A stretch of DNA of 64,000 bases from Tipula vernalis (taxonomy: Eukaryota; Arthropoda; Insecta; Diptera; Tipulidae): positions 41,231,044 through 41,295,043 of the forward strand of contig OY282560.1 of assembly GCA_958295665.1 (NCBI GenBank), written 5' to 3'. The notes under the pieces were generated by a model. It made no database searches and was not told the origin of the DNA. It saw only the letters and a program-made list of their open reading frames with translations. The translations under genes and the position numbers were made by a program. The first letter of the stretch is position 1. Every line of letters starts with the position of its first letter. This document shows positions 1-11,929 of the stretch, in pieces.

Positions 1-560
1 GTGGCGATTTTACCTTCAAATTTAAAACTGTGAGAATGATTATTCATTCATTATTCAGTCATTATTCATACTTAATTTTGATACATTTTGGATTAATTAT
101 CACCCAATAAACACCGATTGTTCACTAATTATTTTGTCATTATAATTTACTCTTTAATATTTACTCGTCATTCGCCTTTTCGTTCACTCATTAATTACTC
201 ATTATTACTCTTCGTTCATCTTTCTACGAAAACCGAGTGAGTAGGCAGAGAGTAATAAGCGGATATTGTGTGAGTGAATGCATCGTTCATCAGTGGATAA
301 TGAGTGAATAATTCATTAATAACGACTGAATAATCGGTGGATTTGAAGTGAATATTGAATACCCCTTAAATACAAAGTGAATAATGTAAGAATACCAAGT
401 AATTAAGGCGTTGATTAATGAGGGAATACTGAATGAATAGTAATTGAATAAAATATGAATAATGAGCGAACAAGAGTGGTATTAGTCAAACAAATAATTT
501 ATCACTACAGTGAGTAATAACTGAATATTCAGTGAATAATCAGTGACAGAATTCCGTAAT
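1..560. repeat. Degenerate GAATAATGAGTGA repeat patch
   Basis: The stretch is built from variable copies of words such as GAATAATGAGTGAATAA, in both orientations (ATTCATTATTCA near the start, GTGAATAATGAGTG later). There is no fixed period, so this is an old, drifted short-repeat array. A smaller patch with the same words lies at 8815-8872. No gene is visible here; the small antisense frame at 592-813 has no recognisable motif. Confidence 0.6.
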
Positions 561-1302
561 GCTTTAGAGTTACAATTTCGAACGAAAATTCTTAATTTAG
601 AGTCCATTGGTATTCTGTAATAAAAATGTTTCTAATTTTTGAGAAATAAAATACTCTAAAATTGGTTTTTGGTCCCGCCTCTTTATAGAATTTCAAATAA
701 TTCTTATGATTATCGTTTACGAATCTCGATTTTTTGGCAGATTTACTAACACAAATAGAACTGTAATTTTGAATGACATTTTTCATTCGATTTGAGTTTA
801 TTGAAAGCGGCATTTGTGTTTTGTGTTTCTGTTTATTTTTTATATAAATATTTTATTAATTGATACGCTAATTATTTTATGTTGTTTTGTTATCAGAGTG
901 AAAGATCTTTCAAAGATTTGGTAGAAGCCGAATCGAAATCGTCATAAATTTTTTGAAAAAAACGAATGGGCTCGTCCGTCTCTTTCCGTATTATTGTAAC
1001 TAAATATTCCGTTTCTCTATAAAAATTGTATAGAAAATGTCTAAAACTAACCTTGACGGAGAATTAGAACGAAAAGGAACGGATCCGTTGTAACTCGACT
1101 TGAAATCCGTTGATTGCGGCTACATATCAAATGATCATTCTGAGGATGTTCACTGATGGCTTTTTCACAGGAAAATATCTCACTAACTCACTCTAATAAC
1201 TCACTTTAATAAAATATCTGATTTTTTTACGGCAATAAAAGAAATAATTTTCAGTTGCCATAAAACCCCGAAAAAATCCAAAAACAAGTAGAGATAATAT
1301 AA

Positions 1303-1564
1303 TAGTAGTGTTTTTTTATCCGCTCCGGATAGCTGCTATCGAGAGCCGTCATTATTATACGCCTAAATTTAAATTTGACGCGCTATTTATTGGTAAACTA
1401 AACTTATTTAACGTCAAACTATCATTTTTAATTCAATTGTTTAGCGAAAACTTGATATAAAAAATATTTGGCTCTACCTATTTATACGGAGCGCTATCCG
1501 GAGCCACTTTTCATATGACGGCTCTCGATAGCAGCTATCCGGAGCGGATAAAAAAACACTACTA
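1303..1564. mobile_element. MITE with perfect 50-bp terminal inverted repeats
   Basis: Bases 1303-1352 (starting TAGTAGTGTTTTTTTATCCG) are the exact reverse complement of 1515-1564. The outer ends are flanked by ATAA on both sides (1299-1302 and 1565-1568), a candidate 4-bp target duplication, although short A/T words match easily by chance. The ~160-bp interior has no coding capacity. This is a non-autonomous DNA transposon; the superfamily is not assignable by eye. Two perfectly matching 50-bp arms suggest a young insertion or gene conversion between the arms. Confidence 0.85.
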
Positions 1565-1570
1565 ATAATA

Positions 1571-1730
1571 CACCGATCTTTTGAGGCGCTCGTTTTGTAG
1601 GTCAAAAAATTTCCGAATATTTTTTATGCCGCGGTCATCAGTAAAGAGTGATACTTAGGACTGAAGACCACGATATAAAAAATATCCCGATTTTTTTCAG
1701 GTACAAAACGAGCACACCCAAAAGATGACA
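1571..1730. repeat. Imperfect palindrome, decayed fold-back repeat
   Basis: The left arm (about 1573-1640) contains CATCTTTTGAGGCGCTCG-like sequence (exactly GATCTTTTGAGGCGCTCG) followed by TTTTGTAGGTCA. The reverse complement of 1660-1729 reads CATCTTTTGGGTGTGCTCG followed by TTTTGTACCTGA. The arms agree at roughly three quarters of positions through TATTTTTTAT and TCAGT. It abuts the 262-bp MITE and looks like an older element of the same general kind, without clear target duplications. Confidence 0.6.
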
Positions 1731-1734
1731 TATT

Positions 1735-2040
1735 TTTAACAGACATGTTTTGAAGAATTTTGTCAAAAATAGGTCAAAAACCATAAGTTATGGTCGAAAA
1801 CTGTCGAGAAGTGTAAAAAACTGTCAGAAAGTGTTAAAAACCGTTGTGAGTGTGATATTGGGAAAAAGGGAAAAAAAAGTTTTGAAATATACTGGTAAAT
1901 TTTTTAACTGTTGAAACAATTCTGAACGTAAATGAAGCTAAAATTTTTACATTTTTAGATTTTTTTCGTTGTCAAAAAATCATGTCAATAAGTGTCGAAA
2001 ACAGAGGTTTTGAAAGACTGTCAAGAACTCGAGTCAAAAA
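1735..2040. repeat. Degenerate GTCAAAAA-rich spacer
   Basis: The stretch repeats short words such as GGTCAAAAACC, ACTGTCAGAAAGTG, GTCGAAAACTG and GAGTCAAAAATAC. The same vocabulary resumes at 4277-4345 (ATGTCAAAAACAGTGTC), just after the fold-back element, which suggests that one low-complexity tract was split by that insertion. No gene is seen. Confidence 0.5.
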
Positions 2041-4276
2041 TACCCTGTTAAAGTTAGCCGAAAGTTTCAAGCCGAAAGTGAAAAGTCGGTAATGCAGATT
2101 ATGTTATTGACATTCCAGCCGAAAATAAATCAGCGTCTAGAGTGTTATGTCTGGAAATAGATTGCATTGATTTGATTTATCAATAGCTATCGCAGGAAAA
2201 AATTTCAGAATAAGTTCCCCGTGGGAAATCTCGGAAAATTCAAAAAAGTTTCCAGCCAATAGTAATAAATGGATGAATAAAATCAGCCTCTAAAGTGTTA
2301 TGTCTGGAAATGGATTGCATTGATGTGACTTATCAATAGCTATCGCAGGAAAAAAATACAGTTCAAGTTTCCCGTGGGAAATCTCGGAAAATTCGATTTT
2401 CCAAAAATTATTAAAATATTTATTTAAAATCAGCCTCTAAAGTGTTATGTCTGAAGATGGATTGCATTGATGTGACTTGTCAATAGCTATCGCTGGAAGG
2501 AAATCTCGGAAAATTGAAAAAAGTTTCCAGCCGATAGTAATAAATGGATGAATAAAATCTGCCTCTAAAGTGTTATGTCTGGAGATGGATTGCATTGATG
2601 TGACTTATCAATAGCTATCGCAGGAAAAAAATTCAGTTCAAGTTTCCAGTGGGAAATCTCGGAAAATTCGATTTTCCAAAAATTATTAGAAAATTTATTT
2701 AAAATCAGCCTCTAAAGTGTTATGTCTGGAAATGGATTGCATTGATGTGACTTGTCAATAGCTATCGCAGGAAGAAAATTCAGTTCATGTTTCCCGTGGG
2801 AAATCTCGGAAAATTCGATTTTCCAAAAATTATTAGAAAATTTGTATAAAATCAGCCTCTAGAGTGTTATGTCTGGAGATGAATTTTATTGATATGATTT
2901 ATCAATAGCTATTGCAGGAAAAAATTTCAGTGCAAGTTTCCCGTGGGAAATCTTGGAAAATTCAAAAAAGTTTCCAGCTGAAAGTAAGAAATGGATGAAT
3001 AAAATCAGCCTCTATAGTTTTAAATCTGGAGATAGATTGCATTGATGTGACTTATCAATAGCTATTGCAGGGAAAAATTCAATTCAAGTTTCCCGTGGGA
3101 AATCTCGGAAAATTCGATTTTCCAAAAATTATTAGAAAATATATTTAAAATCAGCCTCTAGAGTGTTATGTCTGGAGATGGATTGCATTGATGTGAATTG
3201 TCAATAGCTATAGCAAGAAAAAAATTCAGTTCAAGTTTCCCGTGGGAAATCTCGGAAAATTCGATTTTCCAAAAATTATTAGGAAATTTGTATAAAATCA
3301 GCCTCTAGAGTGTTATGTCTGGAGATGAATTGCATTGATGTGATTTATCAATAGCTATCGCAGAAAAAAAATTCAGTACAAGTTTCCCGTGGGAAATGTC
3401 GGAAAATTAAAAAAAGTTTCCAGACCAAAGTTAGAAATGGATGAATAAAATCAGCCTCTAGAGTGTTATGTCTGGAGATGAATTGCATTGATGTGACTTG
3501 TCAATAGCTATTGCAGGAAAACAATTCAGTTCAAGTTTCCCGTGGGAAATCTCGGAAAATTCGATTTTCCAAAAATAATTAGAAAATTTATATAAAATCA
3601 GCCTCTAGAGTGTTATGTCTGGAGATGGATTGCATTGATTTGATTTGTCAATAGCTTTCGCAGGAAAAACATTCAATTCAAGTTTCCCTTGGGAAATGTC
3701 GGAAAATTCGATTTTCCAAAAATTATTAGAAAATTTGTATAAAATCAGCCTCTAGAGTGTTATGTCTGGAGATGGATTGCATTGAATTGATTTGTCAATA
3801 GCTATCGTAGAAAAAAACTCAGTTCAAGTTTCCCGTGGGAAATCTCGGAAAATTCGACTTTCGGCAGGAAATTTTTTTGAATTTTCCAAGATTTCCCACG
3901 GGAAACTTGAACTAAATTTTTTTCCTCCAGACATAACACTCTAGAGGCTGATTTTATACAAATTTTCAAATAATGCTAATTTTGTATATGTACTATATTC
4001 TTTTGATTTCCCGATATTTTCTACGAAGCAAAGTTAATTTATTTACAAAAATTTTTATTTAATTCTATGTATCCTATTTACTTTCGGCTGATAACTACTA
4101 AATTTTTTGTTTTCGGCTGGAATGTTATATCATAATCTGCATTATCGACTTTTACGTCCGGCTCGGATTAGACAATCTGCATTACCATTTTTTTTATATT
4201 TTAGACTTGACTAACACAATCTGCATTATCGACTTTTCACTTTCGGCTGTCAACTTTCGGCTTACTTTAACAGTAT
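2041..4276. mobile_element. Fold-back element FB-A with tandem-repeat arms
   Basis: The left end reads TACCCTGTTAAAGTTAGCCG. The reverse complement of the right end reads ATACTGTTAAAGTAAGCCG, and both continue into copies of CAGCCGAAAGT and GTCG(A/G)TAATGCAGATT. An 8-bp word, GTCAAAAA, lies on both sides (2033-2040, 4277-4284); it fits a target duplication but is also common in the flanks. The long left arm (to about 3860) holds twelve ~150-bp units. The short right arm holds one inverted unit plus a ~310-bp subterminal module (3965-4275), which recurs in opposite orientation at 60414-60735 as the start of FB-B. There is no transposase inside. The architecture resembles FB, Galileo and Tetris elements of Drosophila, but homology was not tested. 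Confidence 0.8.
2131..3860 (+). repeat. Tandem array of ~150-bp units in FB-A left arm
   Basis: Unit starts (CAGCCTCTAGAGTGTTATGT or close variants) fall near 2131, 2285, 2431, 2559, 2706, 2851, 3006, 3150, 3298, 3450, 3598 and 3746, spaced 128-155 bp. Each unit carries GTGTTATGTCTGGAGATG, GTCAATAGCTATCGCAGG and the near-palindrome TTTCCCGTGGGAAA. Two unit forms alternate: one ends in ATTCGATTTTCCAAAAATTA, the other in a CCAGCCGAAAGTAAGAAATG-type tail. An inverted partial unit (3865-3955) follows. The same units fill FB-B. Confidence 0.9.
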
Positions 4277-5408
4277 GTCAAAAACAGTGTCATAAATATC
4301 AGTTTTTCAGCATTACCCATTTCTGATTTTTTAATTCAACTTTTTTGCGTGTAATCGACATTAAAAATTGCTGCGAATTGAAAGATATAAGCTATTTTAT
4401 AGCCTTGATTATAAATATTAAAATAATAAAAAATGTGATTTTGACGTTCAGATGTCAACAAAAAAATTCGGGATATTTTATTAAAGCTAAGTTACCTAAA
4501 AAGTAAAAAAGCCATCAGAAAACATCTTCGATATTAAAATTAACTTCGATATTGTTGGAAACGACAAGAGAGCAACACACTTTGGAAGGTAAGAATTTCT
4601 AATATCGGGTCAGTTCTGTATCAAATTGACGACGAAAATCATGGTTCTTCGGAAGTAATACACAAACATTGCTGAAATCATGAAGTTCAATTTAAGCAAC
4701 AAATTACATTTGTAGTTTTGTAATTGTACCTGATATTTTGTGCGCCTATGTTCGACAATTGTTCCATTTTCCAGCAGAAATTAAAATATTTATCCAAATG
4801 GTTCAAAAACTAAACCCTACATGCAATAAAATACGATTAATCAAAACTTAGGTTGACATACTGCAACGAAAATCGCAACGAATTTCATTATTCCTTTCGT
4901 TCTCGAAAATAATATTTATTAAAGAGAGACAGGGCGGATCAATAAAACTTCGTGCATGGCGCTAAGAAGTCTAGAGCCGGCGCTGCGTTTGATTCACAAG
5001 CAATTTTAACTGTTTTTATTATTATAATTTAGAGCTAAGAGCTCGAAATCGAGATTGTATGCCTCGCTACAGTCTCTACTGAAGCCTTTCGAACTGTACT
5101 TGTAACATATTGTTTGAACGTTGTAGTTGGTCAATCCAATGAACCACTTTACAAACAATGTTTTTATGTGTGCCGATGCGTGTTATAATTAAATGTTTAG
5201 TCAGCGGCGAGAACCTGGCACTAGGCGCCGTGACATAGTAAACATAAGTATTACTAACTGAAACAAGACGTTTCATAAAAACTGAAAAAAGAATGTCACA
5301 TTTTAGTTGTGTTGAATCACTCATTCTAAATTTTTTACATATACCGCAATGTCAAAATCCTTACGGAATCCCACCATAGTGAATGATTACAGTCGTCCCC
5401 CGTAAACA

Positions 5409-5510
5409 GCGCCTAAGCGTTTTATTCGAAAATGGCAAAAATTTCCATATTTTAAGAATCTCTAAAAAAAATCGTTTAAAGCTCCTAGTCGAATAAAACG
5501 CCTAGGCGTT
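5409..5510. repeat. Hairpin with GCCTAGGCG-type arms, copy 1
   Basis: GCGCCTAAGCGTTTTATTCG (5409-5428) faces GAATAAAACGCCTAGGCGTT (5491-5510), giving ~20-bp arms with one or two mismatches and a loop of about 60 bp. A related hairpin lies at 8471-8546 with the same ACGCCTAGG core, so this is probably a small dispersed inverted-repeat family rather than a terminator. Confidence 0.55.
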
Positions 5511-5981
5511 GTAACTGAAATTTCAATACACCTATTGTCAACAAAATTGTTTATATAGCCATCGTAATCTTGATGGAGTGAATAAAACAAGTAAATGCTT
5601 CATTTAACTGCACTTTTGAAAGTGTATGCTGTAATATTTTAATAAATTAGTACTTGATGATTTACAAGGTTTTGTATAGGGAGAATTGAGTTTAGCTTTA
5701 AAATATATTTCAATCAGAACAGTCGGAATCGTTAATATTGAACGTCGGGAAATAGATACATTCAAAGTAAAGAAAAGGCCATGCCTGAATGCGATACGAA
5801 TTCAAATGTATTTACAAGATTCAGATTGTCATTGAATCAGAATTGAAGGAAATTCGGTCGTTTCGGTCGAACCTAAGTCTAAGGATTTTGATGATCAGAA
5901 GGTCACCAGCTTTTGTCGATATGGAAGAATGTTTTGTCCAGGTTCGCGCATCATTAAAAAATTTAACAATTTTTTCCTTAT

Positions 5982-6050
5982 TTTGGTAGGAAATAATTGG
6001 GTCTGGATTGGAGCCGCTTTCTATCGTTTGGTAATCCATAGGTATTTTTT
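5982..6050 (+). repeat. Imperfect direct duplication (partner 6785-6853)
   Basis: GGAAATAATTGGGTCTGGAT, then a shared core around TATCGTTTGGTAATCCATAGG and GTATTTTTTTC, corresponds to GGAAATCGTTAGGTCTGGAC, TATCGTTCGGTCGTCCATAAG and GTATCTTCCGTC at 6785-6853. The spacing is about 800 bp. It may be an old segmental duplication or two copies of a dispersed repeat. Confidence 0.45.
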
Positions 6051-8470
6051 TCATAAACAAAAATTTGAAGAATAGATCCAAATAAAGGTTAACACCTTTT
6101 TAGGAAATACCCATATTTCCAATTGGAATTCGGATATACATTCATATATGCAAATTCTAATTGGATTGTATACGTGTACTACGTACCACTAAACGTGGTG
6201 TTTCCAGTCGGAATATTTTTAATTTTGTTATTTTATAGAACGCAATGGCCAAGTTATGGAAATGGTTTTGCATTAAATTGAGTCAAGATAGTTAAACTTG
6301 ATTGATTTCACCTATTAGGTAATTTTAAAAAGTTGGAAACCTAACTACCGAAATTTTAAGGGAGGCATCAATCCGAAAATAAGAAAATTTGGTCATAAAA
6401 GTCATTTGAATGGGATTAGCTCTAATGAAAATGGAGAAATTAGAAAATAGGCTGCCATCAATTTTGCTAGATCTTTTACAAACTCTGGATAAGCCAAAAT
6501 TTTTTTGGAAAATTTCTTTTGATGGTTTTGAAATTGTATTTTGTATAAAAATGCGTTTAATCCGTTGTGAATGAGCACATGCTCAAAATCGAGATTGTAA
6601 GCATGAGGTTGGCCTTTAATACAAAATTTGTATAAATAAATAGTTTGTTCATCGTTAATTTTAACGTTTGGACTCATCAACCAATTTTTTTTTAATTAAC
6701 TTTGCAAGAAATTTTTGTTCAAGTTAGTGCACCATAAAATAAATCAAATAAATCATAAAATAAATCAAACAATTATTTCTACCATATTTTGATAGGAAAT
6801 CGTTAGGTCTGGACTAATTACCATTTTTTATCGTTCGGTCGTCCATAAGTATCTTCCGTCTCCAACTCACTTACTTTGAAGTCCCATTGTTGCCATTTCC
6901 AATCGCATGTTTAATTAAGTACAAATATGTGTATTGAACACGAATCTTCTTAAATTCCCTGTGCTACATGTTTCATAATCTTCTTGTCGAACGACTACTT
7001 CATCTTTCCAAACCCATTCTCCCATATATTGATTTAAAGTTCACTTCGACGAGATACCTTAAATTCTGACTGAGTAAAATCCGCAATTTTCGAATTATGA
7101 TTGTAAAATATACTTGGCGTTGATAACTTGACATGTTCTCCGACATTGCGATTAACTCTCTCGCTAAATAATTTTCGTCTGTAAAAGCATGCGCTCTTGA
7201 TAAATTGCTGCGGATCCACTTTCTTTTTAAAACGGATGGACAAATTTCAATAACAATGCTATATAATGAATTCAAATTAGGAATTTGTCGAATTCCTTCT
7301 GAGTTGTTAATACTGCAACTCCAATTCCATTTATTTACTACAAAAAATTATTAAATAAAATTATTATTTAATGCGCAAGAGCATCTGCTTGATTTTCAGA
7401 AAATAATTAAAGTATTACAAATGTCAAACACTACCAACCTTTAAAAATAAATCACGAGAATTGGTTGGTTATTTCTTTTGCCCAAGATTGAATTCCAATT
7501 CCTTTGTCAAATGAAATTTCACTGATATGGCTTGTTGGAAATTTAAAATTTTAAATTAGATGATAACTCAATTGGAATTCCTTGTTAATAAAAGGTTCAC
7601 TATAACGATTAAATATTAAGGACGGGTTGAACTAATCGTGACATGACGTAAAGTATATTTTCGAAAATACCTTCTTGGTCAAATGATTCGTCTTATTATA
7701 AAACGCGATAGCGGATTTTTGCGAAATTAAAATTGACAAATGCGACTACTCAATGTTAGTCGGATATGGCATTTGCGAAGTGATCATGTCAATAACTAAT
7801 TATATGTGTGTATTTAAAATGTGATTTTATTATGAAATATCAAAATTTTGTTACAAATTTAATTTTTCTTATTTGCCAATAAAAAGTTTTTTGAAAGAAA
7901 TGCGACAATCGCTTTTCACAATATAAAAATATAATCCACAAAATCGCGAAAAATACGTACATTTCACGTTGAAAATTCAAAATTTATAGCGGATTGTATT
8001 TTGATTGAAAATGTCGAGAGCAGAGTAGAGTTTTGAGTTCCTATCAAAAAATGATTAGTTTTTAACGGTTATTAAGTGACCCTGGTTCATGAAAATGTTG
8101 TTGCTAAAGATATAAAGATGAAGTCGTAAAAATATTGAGACACATGCATTTTACTGACAATTATTCAGATTTTTCAGATGAGAATTTATCACCAGCCACA
8201 ATGTTTTTTGGTCAGAAATTACTCATGATCGTAAGGGTTTTCATTTAATACCTTTGTTGTTAACTCCGTAAGCAATAGTACCAGATAGGAGGAGTTAAAA
8301 TTCAACAAAATATGACAACCGAAATGAATCAATCATCCAATGATGTAGAAACCGATTTTATAATTTCAAAGTCAAAGAAAATTGCAGCTTTCATTCTTTT
8401 CAAAAAATCAGTGGGTTATGTCCAACAAACATAATTATAAATTATGTGAAGTGTAGCAATACTTTACAAA

Positions 8471-8546
8471 TATAACGCCTAGGGCGCTTTATTTGAATAA
8501 AACCCCCAGTAAGCGTACTATTCGTTTAAAACGCCTAGGAGTTATT
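8471..8546. repeat. Hairpin with CGCCTAGG arms, copy 2
   Basis: ATAACGCCTAGGGCGCTTTA opposes the reverse complement of 8521-8546 (ATAACTCCTAGGCGTTTTAA). The arms are ~26 bp with several mismatches. It shares its core with the hairpin at 5409-5510. Confidence 0.5.
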
Positions 8547-8814
8547 TTCGGTGGAAGACAGTAGCCTCGTAAAAATGGGTTAGAATTTAGTTTTTGATTT
8601 ATTATTTATAAAGCAGCAGACCACGTATCTAATTTTCATTTGATCCTTATGAATTTAATTCAACTGGTAGGTATTATAACTAAAAATCAGATTCGATTTA
8701 CCTAAACCTAATTTTTTTAGTGGATATACTCGCACCTTAATCATTTTTGAATTTGTCCTATGCAATTGCAGTTGTAAATTTTTCTAAGACCAGTAAAACG
8801 ATACAGCTTATGTC

Positions 8815-8872
8815 TGAATGACGAATGAATAATGAGCGAATATTCAGTGAATAATGGGTGAGTAATGGGATT
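8815..8872. repeat. Second GAATAATGAGTGA patch
   Basis: The tract contains GACGAATGAATAATGAGCGA and TATTCAGTGAATAATGGGTG, the same drifted words that fill 1-560. It is a short isolated patch of the same degenerate repeat. Confidence 0.5.
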
Positions 8873-11800
8873 CATTCTTCAGATATATGCAAAAATGGTA
8901 AAAGCGGAACACGTGTAAGAATTTTTAATTAAGAAACAATAAAATTTCAATCATCTCAATTTCACTATTAAGTTATAGGGGCAAATATTCTACGTAAAAT
9001 CTTTAGGCCATGTTTCGAACACAACCACCCATTTTTTTTTTATATGAAAATATGCTGCAAAAATCGAAAAAACTATTCTGGATTTAACGACTCACCCTTT
9101 CACCCTAATGGCTTGTATCGCGAGAAAAGCATACATCGAACAAGGAGTCACAATGTTATGGTTTGCGGAAGCGTAGCACCGGAAGCAGAAATTCTCGACC
9201 AAGAAATAGTGGTAAGAGTTACATGAAACTATTTAACTCATAAATTTTTATTGATATTTCATCAAGCTGCAACGGGTTTTGTTTTAACGGTGGCAATTTT
9301 GACAAACATAAATTTTGTACAAGGAGCTCAACGAAATAGTTAAACAACGCGCGGTGAATTTAAAATCTCCGAAAGCGACATTGTCACTGCCTGTGTTGAC
9401 TATAACCGTTCATGTCTCTTCTCTATCTAAAATGGTGAACATTCGATAAAAAATAAAATAAATTTGGATTTTATTTCTGAGATCAGCGCGAATCGACTGG
9501 CAGACAAAAGGTCTGACACGTTTCTTTATATGTATATATGATGCAGAGAAGAAGAAAAACGATGAAAATTTTGCTGCATAGCACTTAATCTAGACATTTC
9601 CCATTATACAAATTTACCCTGTTATTTTATACAAATACGCAACCAGATTGCGCGAGAAGAAAAATTGGAAAATCCGTTTCGCTCGTTTTTATGTCGCTTC
9701 TTGTATTTGATGTTCCTTTTAGTTTTATGTTATTAGTCAAATAAAATAAAAAAAATGACGGATTTTTCATTTTCATATGTTTCCGTTCCATTTATACTAT
9801 ATATAGTCAAACAAAAAAGAGGACGATGACGAAATAAGCAAATTTTCATTTCATCTTGCAAAAAAAAAAAAAAAAATGTTAAAATCCTTTCTCATCCCTT
9901 AGTTCTTAGCATTTATGTATATATTAGATCCTTGGTGAATTACTCAATAACACTAAAATACAAACATAACAGCAACAAGGAGAAGTGGAAAATGTTTTCT
10001 TTTTTTTTTGTTATTATTCAGCAAACAAAATACGTGAGTATGTTTTGAATGGATGGATGGATGAATGGCTCAGATTAAAATGGGTGTTGCGAGGAATATT
10101 CTGAAGAGCAATTTTCCATTTTCATTTTGGCAAAACAAAAAATATGAGTATTTGAACAAATATAAAAGAAGTGCCTAACCCTTTTTGTTGTTGTTGCTGT
10201 GTATATAGTATATGTAAATGTTGTGTTTTGCGTTTGTTTGTATTTAGATTTTTAGTGTGTGCCAGGATGGGTGGATGTCAAGTAGATTCGAGAATATTGT
10301 TCTATTTAGACCGTAATCATAAAGTATAGTTTTTTGTTGTGCTTTATAAAAATGGATGCGAACCGTCTTTCTTTGTTGTCGTGAAAACATTTTTTTTTTG
10401 CTTTTTTTTGCTCAACATATCTGGAAACTTGAACTTTATACCACTTAAAGTAATTTACATAAATCTGACTATTTACATATAAAGCATATACTGATGATGA
10501 TTATGATACAATGTATCTATGTATGTAAGTTGTGTATACAAAAATGTCAATTAAAAATAAAAAACAGAGACAAGTGGACAAAGAGATAAGGTTCCCCATA
10601 GATCATCCCATGTGTGAAAATTTATGTGTATAAATGAATGTAACATTTGGCATCAAAAAAACAAAACCCAGAGAACACAAAACAATCAAAAATAAAATTC
10701 CATTTTTCATTTGGCATACAATTGTTCAGCTGATTACTGAAGTAGCGACAAAAACGGTTGTTCATATTTTTGGGAAATTATTGTACACGGATCTAAATAT
10801 AGTATATGGAAGTAAAATTTGGGTTGTGTAAATTTTTTTATATTTTCGGATAAAACAAAAACAATAAATGCAATTTACAACTCTATTTAAACAAGATAAG
10901 GATGTTACATTTGGTCTTGTTTCGAAATCATTGTATATTATGGTACCTATGTGAAATACACATAGTTCCGAAAGTTAATTAATTGTTTGCCTGGAAAATT
11001 CCAGATAACATGAAAGTAATTATTTACAGGATTTTGTGTTGTTACGTGGAAATATTATTTCTACTTTATACATCAGGTTTTCTACACTCATTTTAATTAT
11101 TTAATCAACTCCTGTACAAAATACATCTTCTAATTTTACACTTAATAATTTCTCCTCTTCGCTAATTAATACCGGAATAACCTATGTTTCACATCTTGTA
11201 ATAAAAAATTGTACACAACATTATTCGTGAAAGGATCTTAAAGAAAGCGCTGCTGGTAAACAAAAGTTATGTACGTTCAATTACAGTTCCACGACTAAGG
11301 ACCAAATGAAATTTCAGCGATCTGAATTGCATGTGAATATCTGGATATTTTTCCCGATTGATGCATAATTCAAAACTTCACCTACACGTCAGAAATCAGG
11401 CTTTGGTGGTTTAATAAAATATATTTATCTCGGATGAATAAATAAATATACCCCGTCCCTATACTAACCATTCATCCCGAGAAAGTGACAGAGTTGCCGA
11501 GTGGTACATGGTAGAAAGTGGGAAATTCGCAATAGCCTCGACTTTCTCAACTCGGGGTCTATCTTTAAACAATTTTCTCTACGATAAATGTTAAGTTGAC
11601 CCTGATAACCCAAAGGTCATAATCATAATGGTGAATTGAGAAAGGAGCCAACCCGATGTCGTAAATGCTCCTTTATATTTTGCATCATTGAAATCTAGCC
11701 TTCAAATATGACACTGTTTTATCTTAAGTGAGATTCTTTTGTTAATATTAAGGAGGGCAATAAGCGAGTTTTAGCGAAGAAAGCACTAGCATATACGGTT

Positions 11801-11929
11801 GCTTTCACATATCTGACAAAATAACATGTATCTCGAAAATTCCACAACCTCGACACAAACACTGCTAAAGCAATCCGTTCTTAGATATAATTCTTCGGAA
11901 AAATTGAATTTTATTTCATGTTTCTGATT
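8873..11929. other. A+T-rich stretch with homopolymer runs, no gene seen
   Basis: The region holds poly(A) and poly(T) tracts (for example A17 near 9860), GTTGTTGTTGCTG-like simple sequence near 10185 and long A+T-rich spacers typical of fly introns or intergenic DNA. A 60-codon frame at 9044-9226 is followed by GTAAGAG, which could be a splice donor, but no family is recognisable and I do not call it an exon. The 65-codon frame at 10634-10831 looks like chance. Confidence 0.4.

Larger units (their letters stand above)
4285..8470. other. A+T-rich unique DNA, no gene seen
   Basis: Antisense frames at 5076-5324, 5821-6081, 6402-6680 and 7000-7275 (82-92 codons) have no recognisable domain and lie in sequence without obvious coding bias, so I do not call them. 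The stretch holds one hairpin (5409-5510) and one duplicated ~70-bp segment, listed separately. Confidence 0.4.

Noticed and set aside
2131..3860. CRISPR-like array
   Set aside because: The ~150-bp units are contiguous, without unique spacers, in a eukaryotic context; they are tandem units of a fold-back element.
7000..7275. Two overlapping antisense frames that might be a decayed gene
   Set aside because: Neither frame shows a recognisable motif, so a pseudogene call would be guesswork.
9044..9226. Possible host exon followed by GTAAGAG
   Set aside because: 60 codons without recognisable domain or acceptor site; donor-like words are frequent in such sequence.
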